Origin: Actinomortierella ambigua
Taxonomy: Eukaryota > Mortierellomycota > Mortierellomycetes > Mortierellales > Mortierellaceae
Length of the DNA stretch: 64,000 nt
Assembly (NCBI GenBank): GCA_016098155.1
Contig: JAAAJB010000048.1
Coordinates: 34,363-98,362, forward strand
Direction: 5' to 3'
Shown here piece after piece: positions 20,060-30,999 of the stretch (within the stretch, counting starts at the first letter, position 1; every line of letters begins with the position of its first letter). A program made the translations under genes and the position numbers. The notes below the pieces were generated by a model. The model worked only from the letters and a program-made list of their open reading frames with translations, was not told the origin of the DNA and made no database searches.

Positions 20060-23000
20060 TTGCTGCTGGTCCCGTTCTCGGTCGCGCGGCGGTGGTAAAG
20101 GCCCTCCACGGACCCCGACCCAATCGTCTCCACCACCACTGCCACTACCCCCGTTCATCGACCGATGTCGCATGCGGTCATCGCCACTGCCTTTATAGTA
20201 CTCACGACCGGACAGTGAAGGTCCCGTCGGGGACGATGCGAGGTTGCCACTTCCCGAACGCTTGAAACCAATGTCCTCCGTCGGGTACCCATATCCGCCG
20301 CCATTATTCAACTCGTACGGCGATCCTGGTAAATTCCCCGATGAAAACGAATGCTGCCGCTCGCGCGTCGGTGACAAGAGGCTACGGTCAGGCAACGGTG
20401 GCGGTGCACCACCACCACCACTACCGTAGTACCGGCTACTGGCCCCTCCTCCCCCTCCTATGGACGACAACGACGACGAGGATGACGACGACAAAGACAT
20501 CCCAGAAGGCCCTCGACGGCCATCCGGCGTGCGCGGGTAGTGATCGCGATGGTCGATCGGGCGGCTCAATGGACTAGGATTTCCCAAGCTACCTGTTGAA
20601 GAACTGCGTGGGAATCCTCCTCCTCCTCCTCCGTTCTCATGCGTGCTCAACAATGGCTGTGGTGACGGCGGGGGCCCACCGGTCGTGGATGAGGGATAGG
20701 CACCACCACCCAATGTGTTCCAGCTACTGGGCGATGTCTGCTGCTGCTGCCGTGATCCGCCTCCGCCACCGCTTCGGCCACTGCTGGTATCCTGACCACC
20801 GGGGCTGGGAGGGAAGAGCGACCTGGGAGCTACGGGGGTTGGGATAGGCGACGCCGCACGGCCTGCCGCTGCCGTTGTGGTCAAGGATGCAGAAGACGAT
20901 GACGCGCCCTGAGGTGTCGTCGTCGTGCCAAAAGCGGTCTTGGTCGGTGACGAAGAGAGGCTCAGATTCGAAAACGGCGTTGGTCCGGCCGATGACAAAG
21001 TAACGGGACTAAATGGTTGAACAGGGAAATAATCGCCTGTGGTCGAGTCCGATTCTCTTTCTCGTTCCCGTTCTCCTCTACCTCCTCCAACTCCTCTACC
21101 TCGTGTCGAAAGCGCGATAGTCAAGGGCGTCGTTGCCACACCACTACCACCTCCTTCAATGTCAAAGTAGCCTTTCTCCGAGGCAGAGGTTGTGATGTTG
21201 TTGCTGCTGCTGCTGTCATCTCCCTTTGTTTCCTCCTTTTGACTTTCCGCTTTGTCACCCTGATGATCCAAAGGTGTCGCCGGCTGCATCTCTACGTCCA
21301 TCGCCGTCGTTTCTGCGACAGAAGACGTGGCGACCGGCACTTCTGTCGATGGCGTCGTCGTCGTCATTGTCGTCGCCGTCGCCGTCGCCGCCAACCGCTG
21401 GTTAGCCTCTTGACGCTTCAACACGTATTCCTGCAGCGACATCTTGACTTTGGGTGCTGCAGTAGCCACAGCAGCTAGTTCTGCCTCCGGTGGCTCGACT
21501 GTTCTCTCCGTCTCGGCCGATGATGATGATGGTTGTGGTCGTGGAGCAGCAGTAGGAGGAGCAGAGGCAATGGTCGTATCCTTCGAGTCCACCTCCATGC
21601 CCCCTTCGGCAGACGTCAGCGCAGACAAGGCATCGATGGTGGAAGAGTCCTTCAAAGGTTCAATGACTTCGTCCGTTTTTGAGCTCTTTGTCACAGCAGT
21701 CTGGGGCGTCTCCAGTGAAGAGCCATCTGACATCTCAACATCCTTGTCATGCGACTCCCTACTAATGCCTTCCGTCTTGCCTGTGGTGTCGCTGATTGGC
21801 ATGGCAGCGGCAGTAGCAGTAGCCGCATCGATGGCATCGGTAGCAGCAACAGATTCTGCCAACGTCTCTGTCTGTGGTGCAGGTGCATCTGCAGATGTGC
21901 TGATGCTGCTTGTAGTCTCCAAAGACTTTGCATGGCTCTGCAAGGATAGTGGTCCTGCCTTCTGAGGCGACTTGGGAAGGTCAAAAGAGGAGGACGACGA
22001 GGCGGCGGTGGCAGGTGGCGGGTGCGAGGATGCTGGTTGGATGAGGACTGGTTGGATAATGGCACGTCCTGTCCGCGAATCCGTTGTGCTTGTGAGCGAT
22101 TTGTTTCCACGCTTGCTCTCCTTTCCACGCGACTTTTTGTCCTCTGAACGGCTAGACTTGCGATTCTCGGGTGGCTCAACAGTCGCCATCTCGACATCAA
22201 CGTCGTCCTGGAAAAGATTAAGGATGTCTTCATGCGCCACGCTTGACTCGATCTTCTTGGTGGCTGTGATGGTTGGGATGGTATCCTCTTTAGTCGTGCT
22301 CTTTGCTGGAGTAATAGCCTCGGCGTCCTTCTCGCGGCGGCCCTCGCCTTCGACTTTGTCCTCCTTCTTGGAGACCTGCACCTCTGTTGAAACTGAGGAT
22401 GGTGGAGGAGACCCTGACAAGCCCAGGGACGGGAGGGGCTTGGACTCTGTCTTAATGTCCTCTGTCAAGGCTGCTATGCCAACAGAGGTCATTGGTGTGT
22501 CCACTGTCGAAAAGTCGGTTACGGCCGCCACAGCCTCCGCATTATCATCGTCATCGTCATCTTCCACCTTGAGATCAAAAACCTCAACTGCCTTCCGCTT
22601 CATTTCCTCCGCCTTGTTGCGAGCATCCTGTTCCGCGATCGCACGCTGCTTCAGGTAGATCATCTTCCACACCTTCTTGCACGGTAGCATGGATGGAGTG
22701 ACATGGTGAAGGTGGTTCGTCGTCAACTGGGCTCCGTCCTTCTTCGCACTGCCTTTGATCGACTTGGTGCCATCCTCTTCATCGCTCGTACTACCGCCAA
22801 TTCCGAGCACGCTGCTCTCGCCCGAACTAACGCCTGAACCGTCCATCTTTTCGTCCATTCGAGTATTTCGGGGTCGCCTGTCCGACACTGTTTCACGCAT
22901 CCTCCTCTCCCGTGCTGCCGTTGCGTATGGCTTCTTCCCGCGACTACCTGGATCTCGAGAGGTGGTGTTCGAACGTCTAGATGGCGAACGTGTCGTTGGC

Positions 23001-26000
23001 GTATCTACCTCAGAGTCGGACGATGGTGTCGACAAGGCACTCGTGTCATCGTCCTGACTCTCTCGACCATTTTTGCCTACTCATCATTTGAGAAGAAAAG
23101 AAAGAAACAGAAAACAAAGGAAATGAGAACCCAGATCTGCCACAATATCCCCCCCCCCTTTTTTAAATAAAAAGCCGAGTAAATAACAAAGTGTAATGAT
23201 CTTACCAGAAGCAAGGGACCTGACACGCTTGTTTCGTGGTCGAGTGGTCGAAGAAGGTTTACTATTGGATATGGGGGTCGCTCGGTTGGAGCTGGAGAAT
23301 ACGTCCGATTCTGCACCGCTGTTACCAATGGAGACGACATCGTCCTCATTGGAAGCACGCTTCTGTGGGGATGGTGGCACTGGGTCGCTCAACAGGTCCG
23401 ACGACTTGATCTTCTCCCGCCTTGGAGATGTCAGTCCTGCATGTTTGCGATCAAGTGTTCTTGGCATCGTGGCAAGAGTATCCGTGTCAATGGAAGATTC
23501 AGAGATCTTCTTGTGTGATGCTGACGACGACTGTTGAAGTACTGCGGCAATCGTATCCTGTTTGTAAAAAAAAACACAAAGGGGACTAGCTGGTTAGTCA
23601 GGTGAACAAATAAAACCAAGACATGTGCCCCCCCCCTTCTCCCACTGGATAAGATACCACCACGGGGAGGGAGGGGAAGGAATGGGGGAAAACAAATTAT
23701 TCACCTTCTTCTGGGGCGACTTTTGTCGTTCTTTCAGATTCAATTTGCGGCGTCGTTGCGAGTCTGAATCCGAGTCAGAGTCAGGCGAAGCCCGTGAGAG
23801 CGCTGTGGCAGACGACCGAGAAAGATGGCCATTGTGCCGTTGCTTCTTGTTCACCGAGCCTTCGAGTCCCTTGGCTGCTGCAACCGCCACTGCAGCAGCA
23901 GTGGTGGCAGCAACAGCAGCGCTGTTATTGACAGACGGTTTCCGTCGACTTGTTAGAGCTGGAGGTATCCTGTGAGCGCCATCCGAATCTGGCTCGCTCG
24001 ACTTGTCATCATCACTGTCCCTCGGTCCGCCGTATCGTTGTCGCAGTGTCTCCGTCTTTTTTGGACGGGATCCCTTGGCCGCGGCAGCCTTGTCGCTCTC
24101 GCGCGAAGTCACGTCCACTTTGCCCTCCTTTAGCATCTTGTGTAAAACGCATCGGTCTCGAGCATCGCACGCACAGTCCGTCATGGCCAGGAGGGTGGTC
24201 GCCACGAGGTACTTTGCCTTGCGCAAATCTCGAACCGCCTCTGCTGCATCCTCCTTGCTCATCGTCTTGTCTGCAGAGATGGACTTTATCGACCGCAGCA
24301 CCGTGTGCGATGTCTCCCAGTCCCAGCCAAGCGTAATTTCATCGCCCTTGGCAATGTCGGCCCGAGCGAAAAGCCCAAGATGGACAGTTGGATCCTGCAT
24401 CCCTGGCACTACAATGCTTTTCACCTCTGTGTTCGGGAAACATGACCGCCGTGCAAACCGTGCCTCGTTCCCGCTTCGTCGTGCATCGACGGCCAGGTCG
24501 ACATGAGGGTGAAACAGGACATAGGGTTTGGGTGTTGCAAGAAGAGAATACTGATTGATTGGGTCGGCCATGTATGTTGATTTGAGCGACACCTCGCCCT
24601 TGTACTCGAGCATGAAGCGACCAGCGCCAATATTGCTCTCGGCAAACAGTCCATACTGGGGTGACGGCGAAGAGTGTGGTGCTTTGGAGGAAGGGGTGAT
24701 GTGCTTGACGACAGTCTTGATCAAAGGCCGAGCCAGCGACTCTCGCTCCATCGACACAACATTGGGGGGCGGATCGGGTGCGTTGGTTGGAGGGGGAGGA
24801 GCATTGTGGTTGTTACTGGTGTTGTTGTTGCTGTTGTTATCCGTTGGTGATGCAGGAGTCGCTATAGAGCCCAGAGCAGCCGTTGAACCGGGCGGTAGAG
24901 GAGGCAAGGAAGAGGGTGCGAGACCGCCGCTGCCCGAAGGGTCCGGGTTGTCCTGAATGGTTGGCAGGGTGGAGGGGGAGGCGGTCGAGTCCAAGAGTTG
25001 CTGCAGCTTGACTCCTGAAGTTAATGACAGAGAGCGTTTCCGTGACTGAGCCTGGCGAAACTGAGCGATGACCTGCCGAAACACTTCATGCACGTCCCTG
25101 GAGGTAGCAATGTTCTGGTCGATGCTCGAGAATTCGAAATGATACGCATTCAGCTCGTCTTGGCTGTCGCTCTCCATGACCACATCTTCTTCGTCGCCAA
25201 CACCTGTATGCTGTTGTAGTAGTTGTGCTGACTGTTGTTGTTGTTGCTGTTGTTGATGTTGTAGTTGCTGCTGCTGTTGCTGCTGTGATTGTAATTGCTG
25301 CTGCTGCTGCTGCTGCTGTTGTAGTTGTTGTACTTGTTGTTGCGATTGTTGTTGTAGCGGTGATAGTGGTTGTTGCTGTTGCTGTGGCTGTGGCTGATGC
25401 CCAGAAGCACCTTGGGTATGGCTGTTGCTATGGTTGCTGGTGTGCGAGTGGTGGTGATGGTGATGGTGATGGTGATGATGCCCATGTCCTTGCTTGCCTC
25501 GTTTGCCACCTGCGCTGGCATCACTCACAGACAACCCATGGTAGCCACCTCCACTACCACCACTGCTACCACCACCGCCACTTACAGTACCCTCTTGGGC
25601 TCCTGAGGATGAGCGACCTCCAGCCGAACCATGGGTGACAGACCAAGACAACCCTGAGCCCTTGTCGTTCGATCCACCGGCGCCTACTGCTCCTCCAAGC
25701 TGCTTCTTGAGTCGTGATGCAGAAGTTGTCTTGCGCTTTGGCGACCGTTCTCGGCGTCGGGTCAAGTTCTCCTTGCGTCTCCGCTGAATTTCGCTCGCCC
25801 GCTTGCGATCCATTGTCCGCGGACAGCATTCCTCGCAGAGGTAGTTTTCGGGCACATTGGTCTGGTCAATGCCTACACAAATGGCATGTTGCCACACCAT
25901 GCAGCGCTCGCACTGAATAGTGAACCCATCGTCCTCTGTGTATCCACAGATGCACCGAATGACACCGGCATCGTCATCGTCGGGGTCTTCGTCCGCCTGT

Positions 26001-26182
26001 GGGGTTGACGTTGTTACGATGGAGGTTGTTGGGGTCGCAGAGCCTTTGCTGTTGTTGTTGCTGTTGTTGCTATGGCTGTTCGCCGCCGTGCTGCTTGAGC
26101 TGTTTGCTATCCGCGATATTGTCTTGGAAGCAAGGTTGGCGATCGAGGGCGAAGGTGTCACGGAGCTCAGCTTGGCGGACAT
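19220..26182 (-). CDS. SET3: SET3/UpSET/MLL5-type PHD-SET chromatin protein (3 exons, 2228 aa)
   Basis: Exons 23705-26182, 23206-23557 and 19220-23076 join in phase (GTGAAT...CAG, 147 nt; GTAAGA...TAG, 129 nt). The PHD finger is at residues 76-120 with Cys77, Cys79, Cys91, Cys94, His99, Cys102, Cys116, Cys119. A His/Gln-rich low-complexity linker follows (HHHHH run, several poly-Gln runs). A SET domain at roughly 480-640 shows [34 protein letters not shown] and ITLGWDWE. In active SET enzymes the RRSC.PN site reads NHSC.PN; the RRSC form is typical of the Set3/MLL5 group, which acts as a scaffold for histone deacetylases rather than as a methyltransferase. The third exon is disordered, ending with poly-Gln and a long Arg-Asp/Arg-Glu repeat. 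The nuclear role is inferred from the family. Confidence 0.88.
19530..19745 (-). repeat. Arg-Asp / Arg-Glu coding repeat
   Basis: On the minus strand a run of CGxGAx codons encodes alternating R-D and R-E dipeptides over about 70 residues near the C-terminus of the SET3-like protein. Hexanucleotide periodicity (GATCTC/GGTCAC on plus) is visible. Confidence 0.9.
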
Positions 26183-27434
26183 GGCAAGAATGGCGCCGTG
26201 GTTTGTCCTATTGTCCTCTCACTCGCGCACTTTTTATTATTATTGTTATTATTGTTGTTGGCAGTGTTGGGTAACGAGAGCAGAACAAAAAAGAGAGAGA
26301 GAGAGAGGAGAGAAAGAAAAGATGTGAAAGGTTAGAATTGAATGCGAAAAGGGGAGAGAGGTGGGAGGAGGGGGGTAGGCGAGTCAGCCAAATGAAGCAT
26401 TAGATTGCTGACGAATGAACAGGAAAACAGCTGTGGGGATAGCAAGAGTGGATTCAGCATTACTACCACTCTTGAGGAGGGATCCCCACATACGGTCCAC
26501 ACGGCCGTTGGCGAAAAAAAAAGCCTTGGCTAAGCTTGAGTGCTTCCTCCGAGAGCACTCTCCCTCACTCTTTCTCTCTGTTATTCTCACTCACTCCAGA
26601 GGAGAGGGATGCAGGGTGGAAGAAGGGGAGTCATGGGTGATGGTGCTTGATTCCGCTTCGTTTTTGGTCACTGTGCACTGGACGCAGGACCAAAGTGCAG
26701 CGTGCAGAGCAGAGAGCAGAGCGCCCATGAGAGTCCTGGCCATGCATGCAACAAGAGCAACAAAGAGTCCCGCGGATTGAATGGGGGATGGGGGTGAGCC
26801 TTTGAGATGTCCAATGTTCGTTGGGAGAGGGGAGTTGAACACAATGGGCCGCCGTACAATAAAATAGAGGCTATTAAAATGATGCTCCCTCCCCAAATGA
26901 GGGAGGAGGGGAGGAGGGGAGAAGGGGACCAACGACCCATTCAGGATGCATGCAACCCTCCGGCGACCAAGGTGTACAATCCGACAATGCGCGCTGTGAG
27001 CGGGGTGATGGGAAGGGTGAGTGCGTATGTGTTGGGGGGAGGTGGGGTGAGGAAGGGATGTGAGGGTGGGGGGGGAGTGAGAAGGGACTCACCGATGAGG
27101 GAAGAAGAGTCAGGGAGGAGGAAGCAGAGGAGGGGGAGGAGGAGGCGTTGTACCGAAGAGCAGGAGTAGCGAGAGGCGGGTGAAGTGGATGTGGGTATGG
27201 ATGCGCGGTGAAGGGGAAGAGAAGGATGAATGGAGGAGTGAATGAATGCGCATTTGCTTTTTGAGGTTGGAAAAAAAAAGAAGAAAAGAAAGGGAAAAAG
27301 AAAAGAAAAGAAAGAAGAGGTGGTGCGTGTGTGAGAGGAGGAGAAAGTGTGAGGTGGAAAGGGCGCGGACGAAGCACAAAAAAAAAGAGGAGGAAGGAGG
27401 AAGGAAAGAGAAAGGAAGAGGAGCAGCGAGAGAC

Positions 27435-27467
<33 letters not shown>

Positions 27468-28076
27468 ATACAGAGAGTATGTGTGTGTTGTGTGTGTGTT
27501 GTATGTGTGTGTTGTGTGTGTTGTATGTGTTGTATGTGTGTATATGGGTGCAACGAGAGAGAGAGAGAAGGGAGACAGCACACACACACACACATCCCAT
27601 ACAACATCTCTCTCCCTCCCTCTCTCGGGTACACTCACCCCCCTTTTGCGCTCCTCCCTTTCCCTTTCCCTTTCCTTTGTCTTTCCTTTGCTTCCTTCGC
27701 TTCCCTTTGCTTCCCCCGCCCCTATTCCCCCCCTCTCCCTTTTCCCTTTTCCCCACTTTCCATCTGTGTTGCATTGTTGCTGATGTCTTGGAACTTCGCA
27801 TTCGATTCACAAATGCCATACATCTCACACTGCTCCATCACCTGATTTGTCACAGGCGCCCTGTCCTCCCCTCCCATCTCCCCAGCAGTGTCTGTCTGTC
27901 AACTCCCCTTTCTTGCACATTGGAATCCGGTCCTGCTGTCTATGAACAGGAGGGATTGAGATGTCTCTGTGTTGTCCATTACTTGTCTATGCATGTGTGA
28001 ATGTGAAGGATGAGTGGTTGTTGTTTTCCCTCCAAAAAAAAAAGAAAAGGTTTCATTTTTAGAGGAACCTCTTCAT
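26183..28076. other. Spacer of 1.9 kb, purine- and CT-rich, upstream of SET3
   Basis: No gene supported. From about 26870 to 27475 the plus strand is almost pure purine; 27476-27545 is GT-rich; 27590-27770 is C/T-rich. Long stop-free frames on both strands (up to 295 codons) are Arg-Glu or Leu-Ser simple sequence and are rejected. The SET3 promoter and 5' leader must lie within the part nearest 26183. Confidence 0.6.
27425..27545. repeat. GA then TG dinucleotide repeats
   Basis: GAGAGA/CAGAGA units to about 27475, then TGTGTG/TTGTG units to 27545. The alternating purine-pyrimidine TG part could adopt Z-form DNA. Confidence 0.85.
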
Positions 28077-28879
28077 TCAAGAGGGTTCATCGCTGTCCTC
28101 CAACTCGACATCATTCTGGGGCACTACTTGCTCCATGTCGGGCATTGTCGACATGGAGCCCGCTTTTGTTGTTGTTGTTGTTGTTGTTGCTGCTGTTGTT
28201 GTAGTAGTAGCTATTTCTGCTTCCGCCGTTGTTGTTGTTGTTGTTGTTGTTGTCGTTGCTGATGGTGATGATGATATATCATTCAAAGTGGACTCTCGGT
28301 GTACAAAGAATATGCGCCCGCGGTGCTTCAGAACGACATCTGTTAGGAATTTGATAGTCTATCAAATGTAAATTGTCACGGGAGAGAGACGTGTCAGAAA
28401 TACGATTGCATTTTGTACCTCATTGAAAGCAAGGGAGGTGGTAGGGTTGGGGCACAAGAACGAGGCAAAGGAGGGGAGGCAGAGCAAAGGGTCCAAGCAC
28501 ACGTTTTCCCTCCAAAAAAAAAAAAAAAAAAAAAAAATGAACCCTCCCAGTCAGCCCTAAACCTTTTTTTTTCATGTTGGTGGTGTGGACAAACCGTTGC
28601 TGCCCTGTCCCTTACCTCATCAAAGCCTGCAAAGGGAACTGGCTGGGAGAGGCGCGAGTCGAGATCGATAAAGGCGCCATTGGATAACCGCAGGATCCCA
28701 AACCAGTGCTGGCCCTTCCAGAACGGTACCCATCGTGTCGACGTCGGCACATGCAGGACCATCCCTACCATCGTCTCATCCTGTCTTTCCAGCTCCTCGC
28801 GGATATCTAATCAACGACCGTTGCAAAATAGAAAGAGAGAAAAAAGTTGAAGAAAAAAGATATGAGATGAATTGCGGAT

Positions 28880-28924
<45 letters not shown>

Positions 28925-29690
28925 CTATCATCACAACCCTGTACGATACAACTGATGCTTATGAGATGATCGAATCAACCATTACCTTTCCTGGCATCAA
29001 ACCATGTGAGATTGCAGCCTTGTGTGTTGAGCGCCGCTTCGAGCACATTCACATCATAATAGCCATAGCCCCTACCCGGTTTAAAAAAACCAACACGCAC
29101 AAGGTCAAATTAGTACGACAGACATACGCAGTGCGAGAGGGTACTGCCTGTCCTGCATTGGTGTACACCCTCGTCATATTGATAGCCAACAACAACAACA
29201 ACAACAAAGGGTTTCGTCAGTGATTGTACAGTGGACTCTTGAACGGGTTCTTCCACATGGTCCGTTGCAGGCTCTCCTGAGCGACTTGGCAGAGGTTCTC
29301 GGCAATCTTGTCTAAATCGTGGATCGAGAACACCGGTCCCTGTAACTAGTGAAAAGGTAAACCCTTAGCTCAGTCCTACATCGTCTTTTTTCTTGGGAGA
29401 GGGCTACCTCCATATTGCCTAGACTTCTACTATAGAGTCCTTACCAGGTTATTCAACGTATGCTGACAAGTTTGAAGGGAAGAGGAGAGTAGTTGGAAAC
29501 GTTAAGCTCATGTGTGTGTGGGGAGGGGGAGTCACTGGTCCGCCCCCCCAAAATATCCATGCCATTGTCCTTTCCGCCTTGTGGAATAGTTTTTTGTTTC
29601 CCTCCCAACCTTGCCACACTGGCCATGAAACTGTGGCTCATGATACAACTTCCGGGCTGAGGTGAGAACAGGTGCGCATTCGGTTTCCAT
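28077..29690 (-). CDS. Josephin-domain deubiquitinase (6 exons, 257 aa)
   Basis: Exons 29610-29690, 29445-29462, 29230-29345, 28986-29071, 28616-28806 and 28077-28358 join in phase. The product reads LYHEPQFHGQCGK + HTLNNL + LQGPVFSIHDL, then NPFKSPLGYGYYDVNVLEAAL, TRWVPFWKGQHWFGILRL and FIDLDSRL: the Josephin fold in order. Josephin enzymes cut ubiquitin chains. Cys25 aligns with the catalytic Cys and His134 with the catalytic His. The third position, Asn in ataxin-3 and JOSD1/2 (NLNS/NLDS), is Asp148 here, so activity needs testing. Exon 2 is only 18 nt but supplies the obligatory HTLNNL. The C-terminal 60 residues are a Thr run encoded by ACA repeats and an acidic end. No clear UIM. RraA lies 112 bases upstream on the same strand. 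Confidence 0.87.
28160..28255. repeat. TTG/GTT trinucleotide repeat (ACA on sense strand) in the Josephin gene
   Basis: Two blocks of GTT/TTG units (28168-28200 and 28228-28252) encode poly-Thr in the Josephin C-terminus. In the other two sense frames the same DNA would read poly-Gln or poly-Asn. Confidence 0.92.
28882..28920. repeat. (GA)19-20 microsatellite in Josephin intron 4
   Basis: Perfect GA run, CT on the sense strand of the host gene, between exons 4 and 5. Sense CT tracts can act as splice-regulatory pyrimidine stretches. Confidence 0.95.
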
Positions 29691-29802
29691 GTTTTCGTTT
29701 TTTTGGTTGTAAATGAAAAGAATGGCAATGGGGGGCTTTCAACCCCCTCTCTCTATGTGCTTCATTCACGTGACATACTTTTTTTTATTTTATTTTAAGC
29801 TT

Positions 29803-30875
29803 TCAGCGATACTTTGCAAATGTCTCTGCAATACCATGTCCCTCCTTGAGTGCAGCCATGCACTTTTCGTCCACTGCGACCGACTTGGCGCACGTCTCGC
29901 GCACAACGTCCAGCATGTCGCGCGGGATCACGGCAATTCCATCCGCATCCGCCACAATATAGTCGCCGGCGTGGATGGTCACGGCCGGATGGTCCGCGTT
30001 AGGTTGCATCGTGATAGGTTCGTTCAGTGCCGACGCCCGTGTAAAAGGCCCTGCTCCCATGATAGAAGTGGCTTTGGCAAAAACCTTTTAAAAAAGAAGA
30101 GGAGGATGGTTAAAAAACGTCTGTTGTGTTGGGGTATATATATATGTGTGTGTGTGTGTCCCCCCCCCCTAAACAGAGAGGAAACTCGAACAAAATCCTG
30201 CAATAATTACCGGAAACTTTGCCTCGCGCTGCTCGTTCAGATCCCGGATGCGCCCGTCGACAATGACGCCCAAGGCGCCATTGGCCTGCGCGCGTGCTGT
30301 CATCAGCCCACCCCAGACAGCGTTCGTGGTCTTGGCTGGTTGCGAGATGCAAACCACATGGCCGGCTGGGGCTGCATCAACAAAATGCTGGGCAGGCTTT
30401 GGGGCGCTCTTGTCAGAGGCAAGCACCATCTACAGTAGTGTCGTTTTGAGTGAAGAGGAGGCGTGAGAAAAAAAAACAATAACAACAAAAGGGCGAGCCT
30501 TCCAAACGTGGGACGACTTCCCATGACTATGACAACAAAACCATCCATGTTCGCTGTACCTGAACCGTGTATGCAGGACCAAAGACTATTGGAACAGGAG
30601 TATGTGAAAGCAAAAAAAAAAAAAAAGAGATCTTCAGATCAGTCGGAGAGAACCAGCTCAGCTCCACGTCGGCGGAGACAGATCAATCTCTACTTTTTTT
30701 ATGCCAGCCGTAGATCCATACCACGAGTATCACCGGCCTTGTATTCGGGGCTCCACAGGTGGATGTCAGGAATATAGCCAGCTCCAGCGACGCCTAGCTT
30801 AAGCAATGCATCAGCGACATCGCAGCTGCTGTAAGGAAAGTTGATTACAGATGTCATTTTGCGCAGAATGTTCAT
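29803..30875 (-). CDS. RraA-family aldolase/decarboxylase (4 exons, 226 aa)
   Basis: Exons 30722-30875, 30560-30585 (26 nt), 30211-30429 and 29803-30084 join in phase. The product runs SSCDVADALLKLG, then YKAGDTR + VFGPAYTVQ + MVLASDK, then AARVQAN-like region reading GGLMTARAQANGALGVIVD and GRIRDLNE, then EAKFP + VFAKATS. It carries G101-x20-R122-D123-x2-E126, the signature of class II pyruvate aldolases such as 4-hydroxy-4-methyl-2-oxoglutarate/oxaloacetate aldolase, where the Asp binds the divalent metal. Family members cleave 4-hydroxy-4-methyl-2-oxoglutarate or decarboxylate oxaloacetate; the fungal substrate is not settled. The 26-nt exon is required to supply GPAYTVQ. A second in-frame ATG lies at 30857. 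AATAAA sites (sense) lie at 29784-29794, just past the stop. Confidence 0.86.
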
Positions 30876-30999
30876 TAGGCTGAATGAATGGAATAAGGTG
30901 GAGGGAGGAGAGTTTGGGTTCACATATCCAAACAAAATCATTTTACTCCCACGACCTTTTAGGAGTCGATTTATTGGTGACCAAGACGAGCCTCCACCT

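Noticed and set aside
26941..27828. 295-codon minus-strand frame
   Set aside because: Made of Lys-Gly, Thr-His and Leu-Ser simple repeats; overlapping frames on both strands are equally open.
29453..29728. 91-codon minus-strand frame
   Set aside because: Overlaps Josephin exons 1-2 in another phase and contains the intron.
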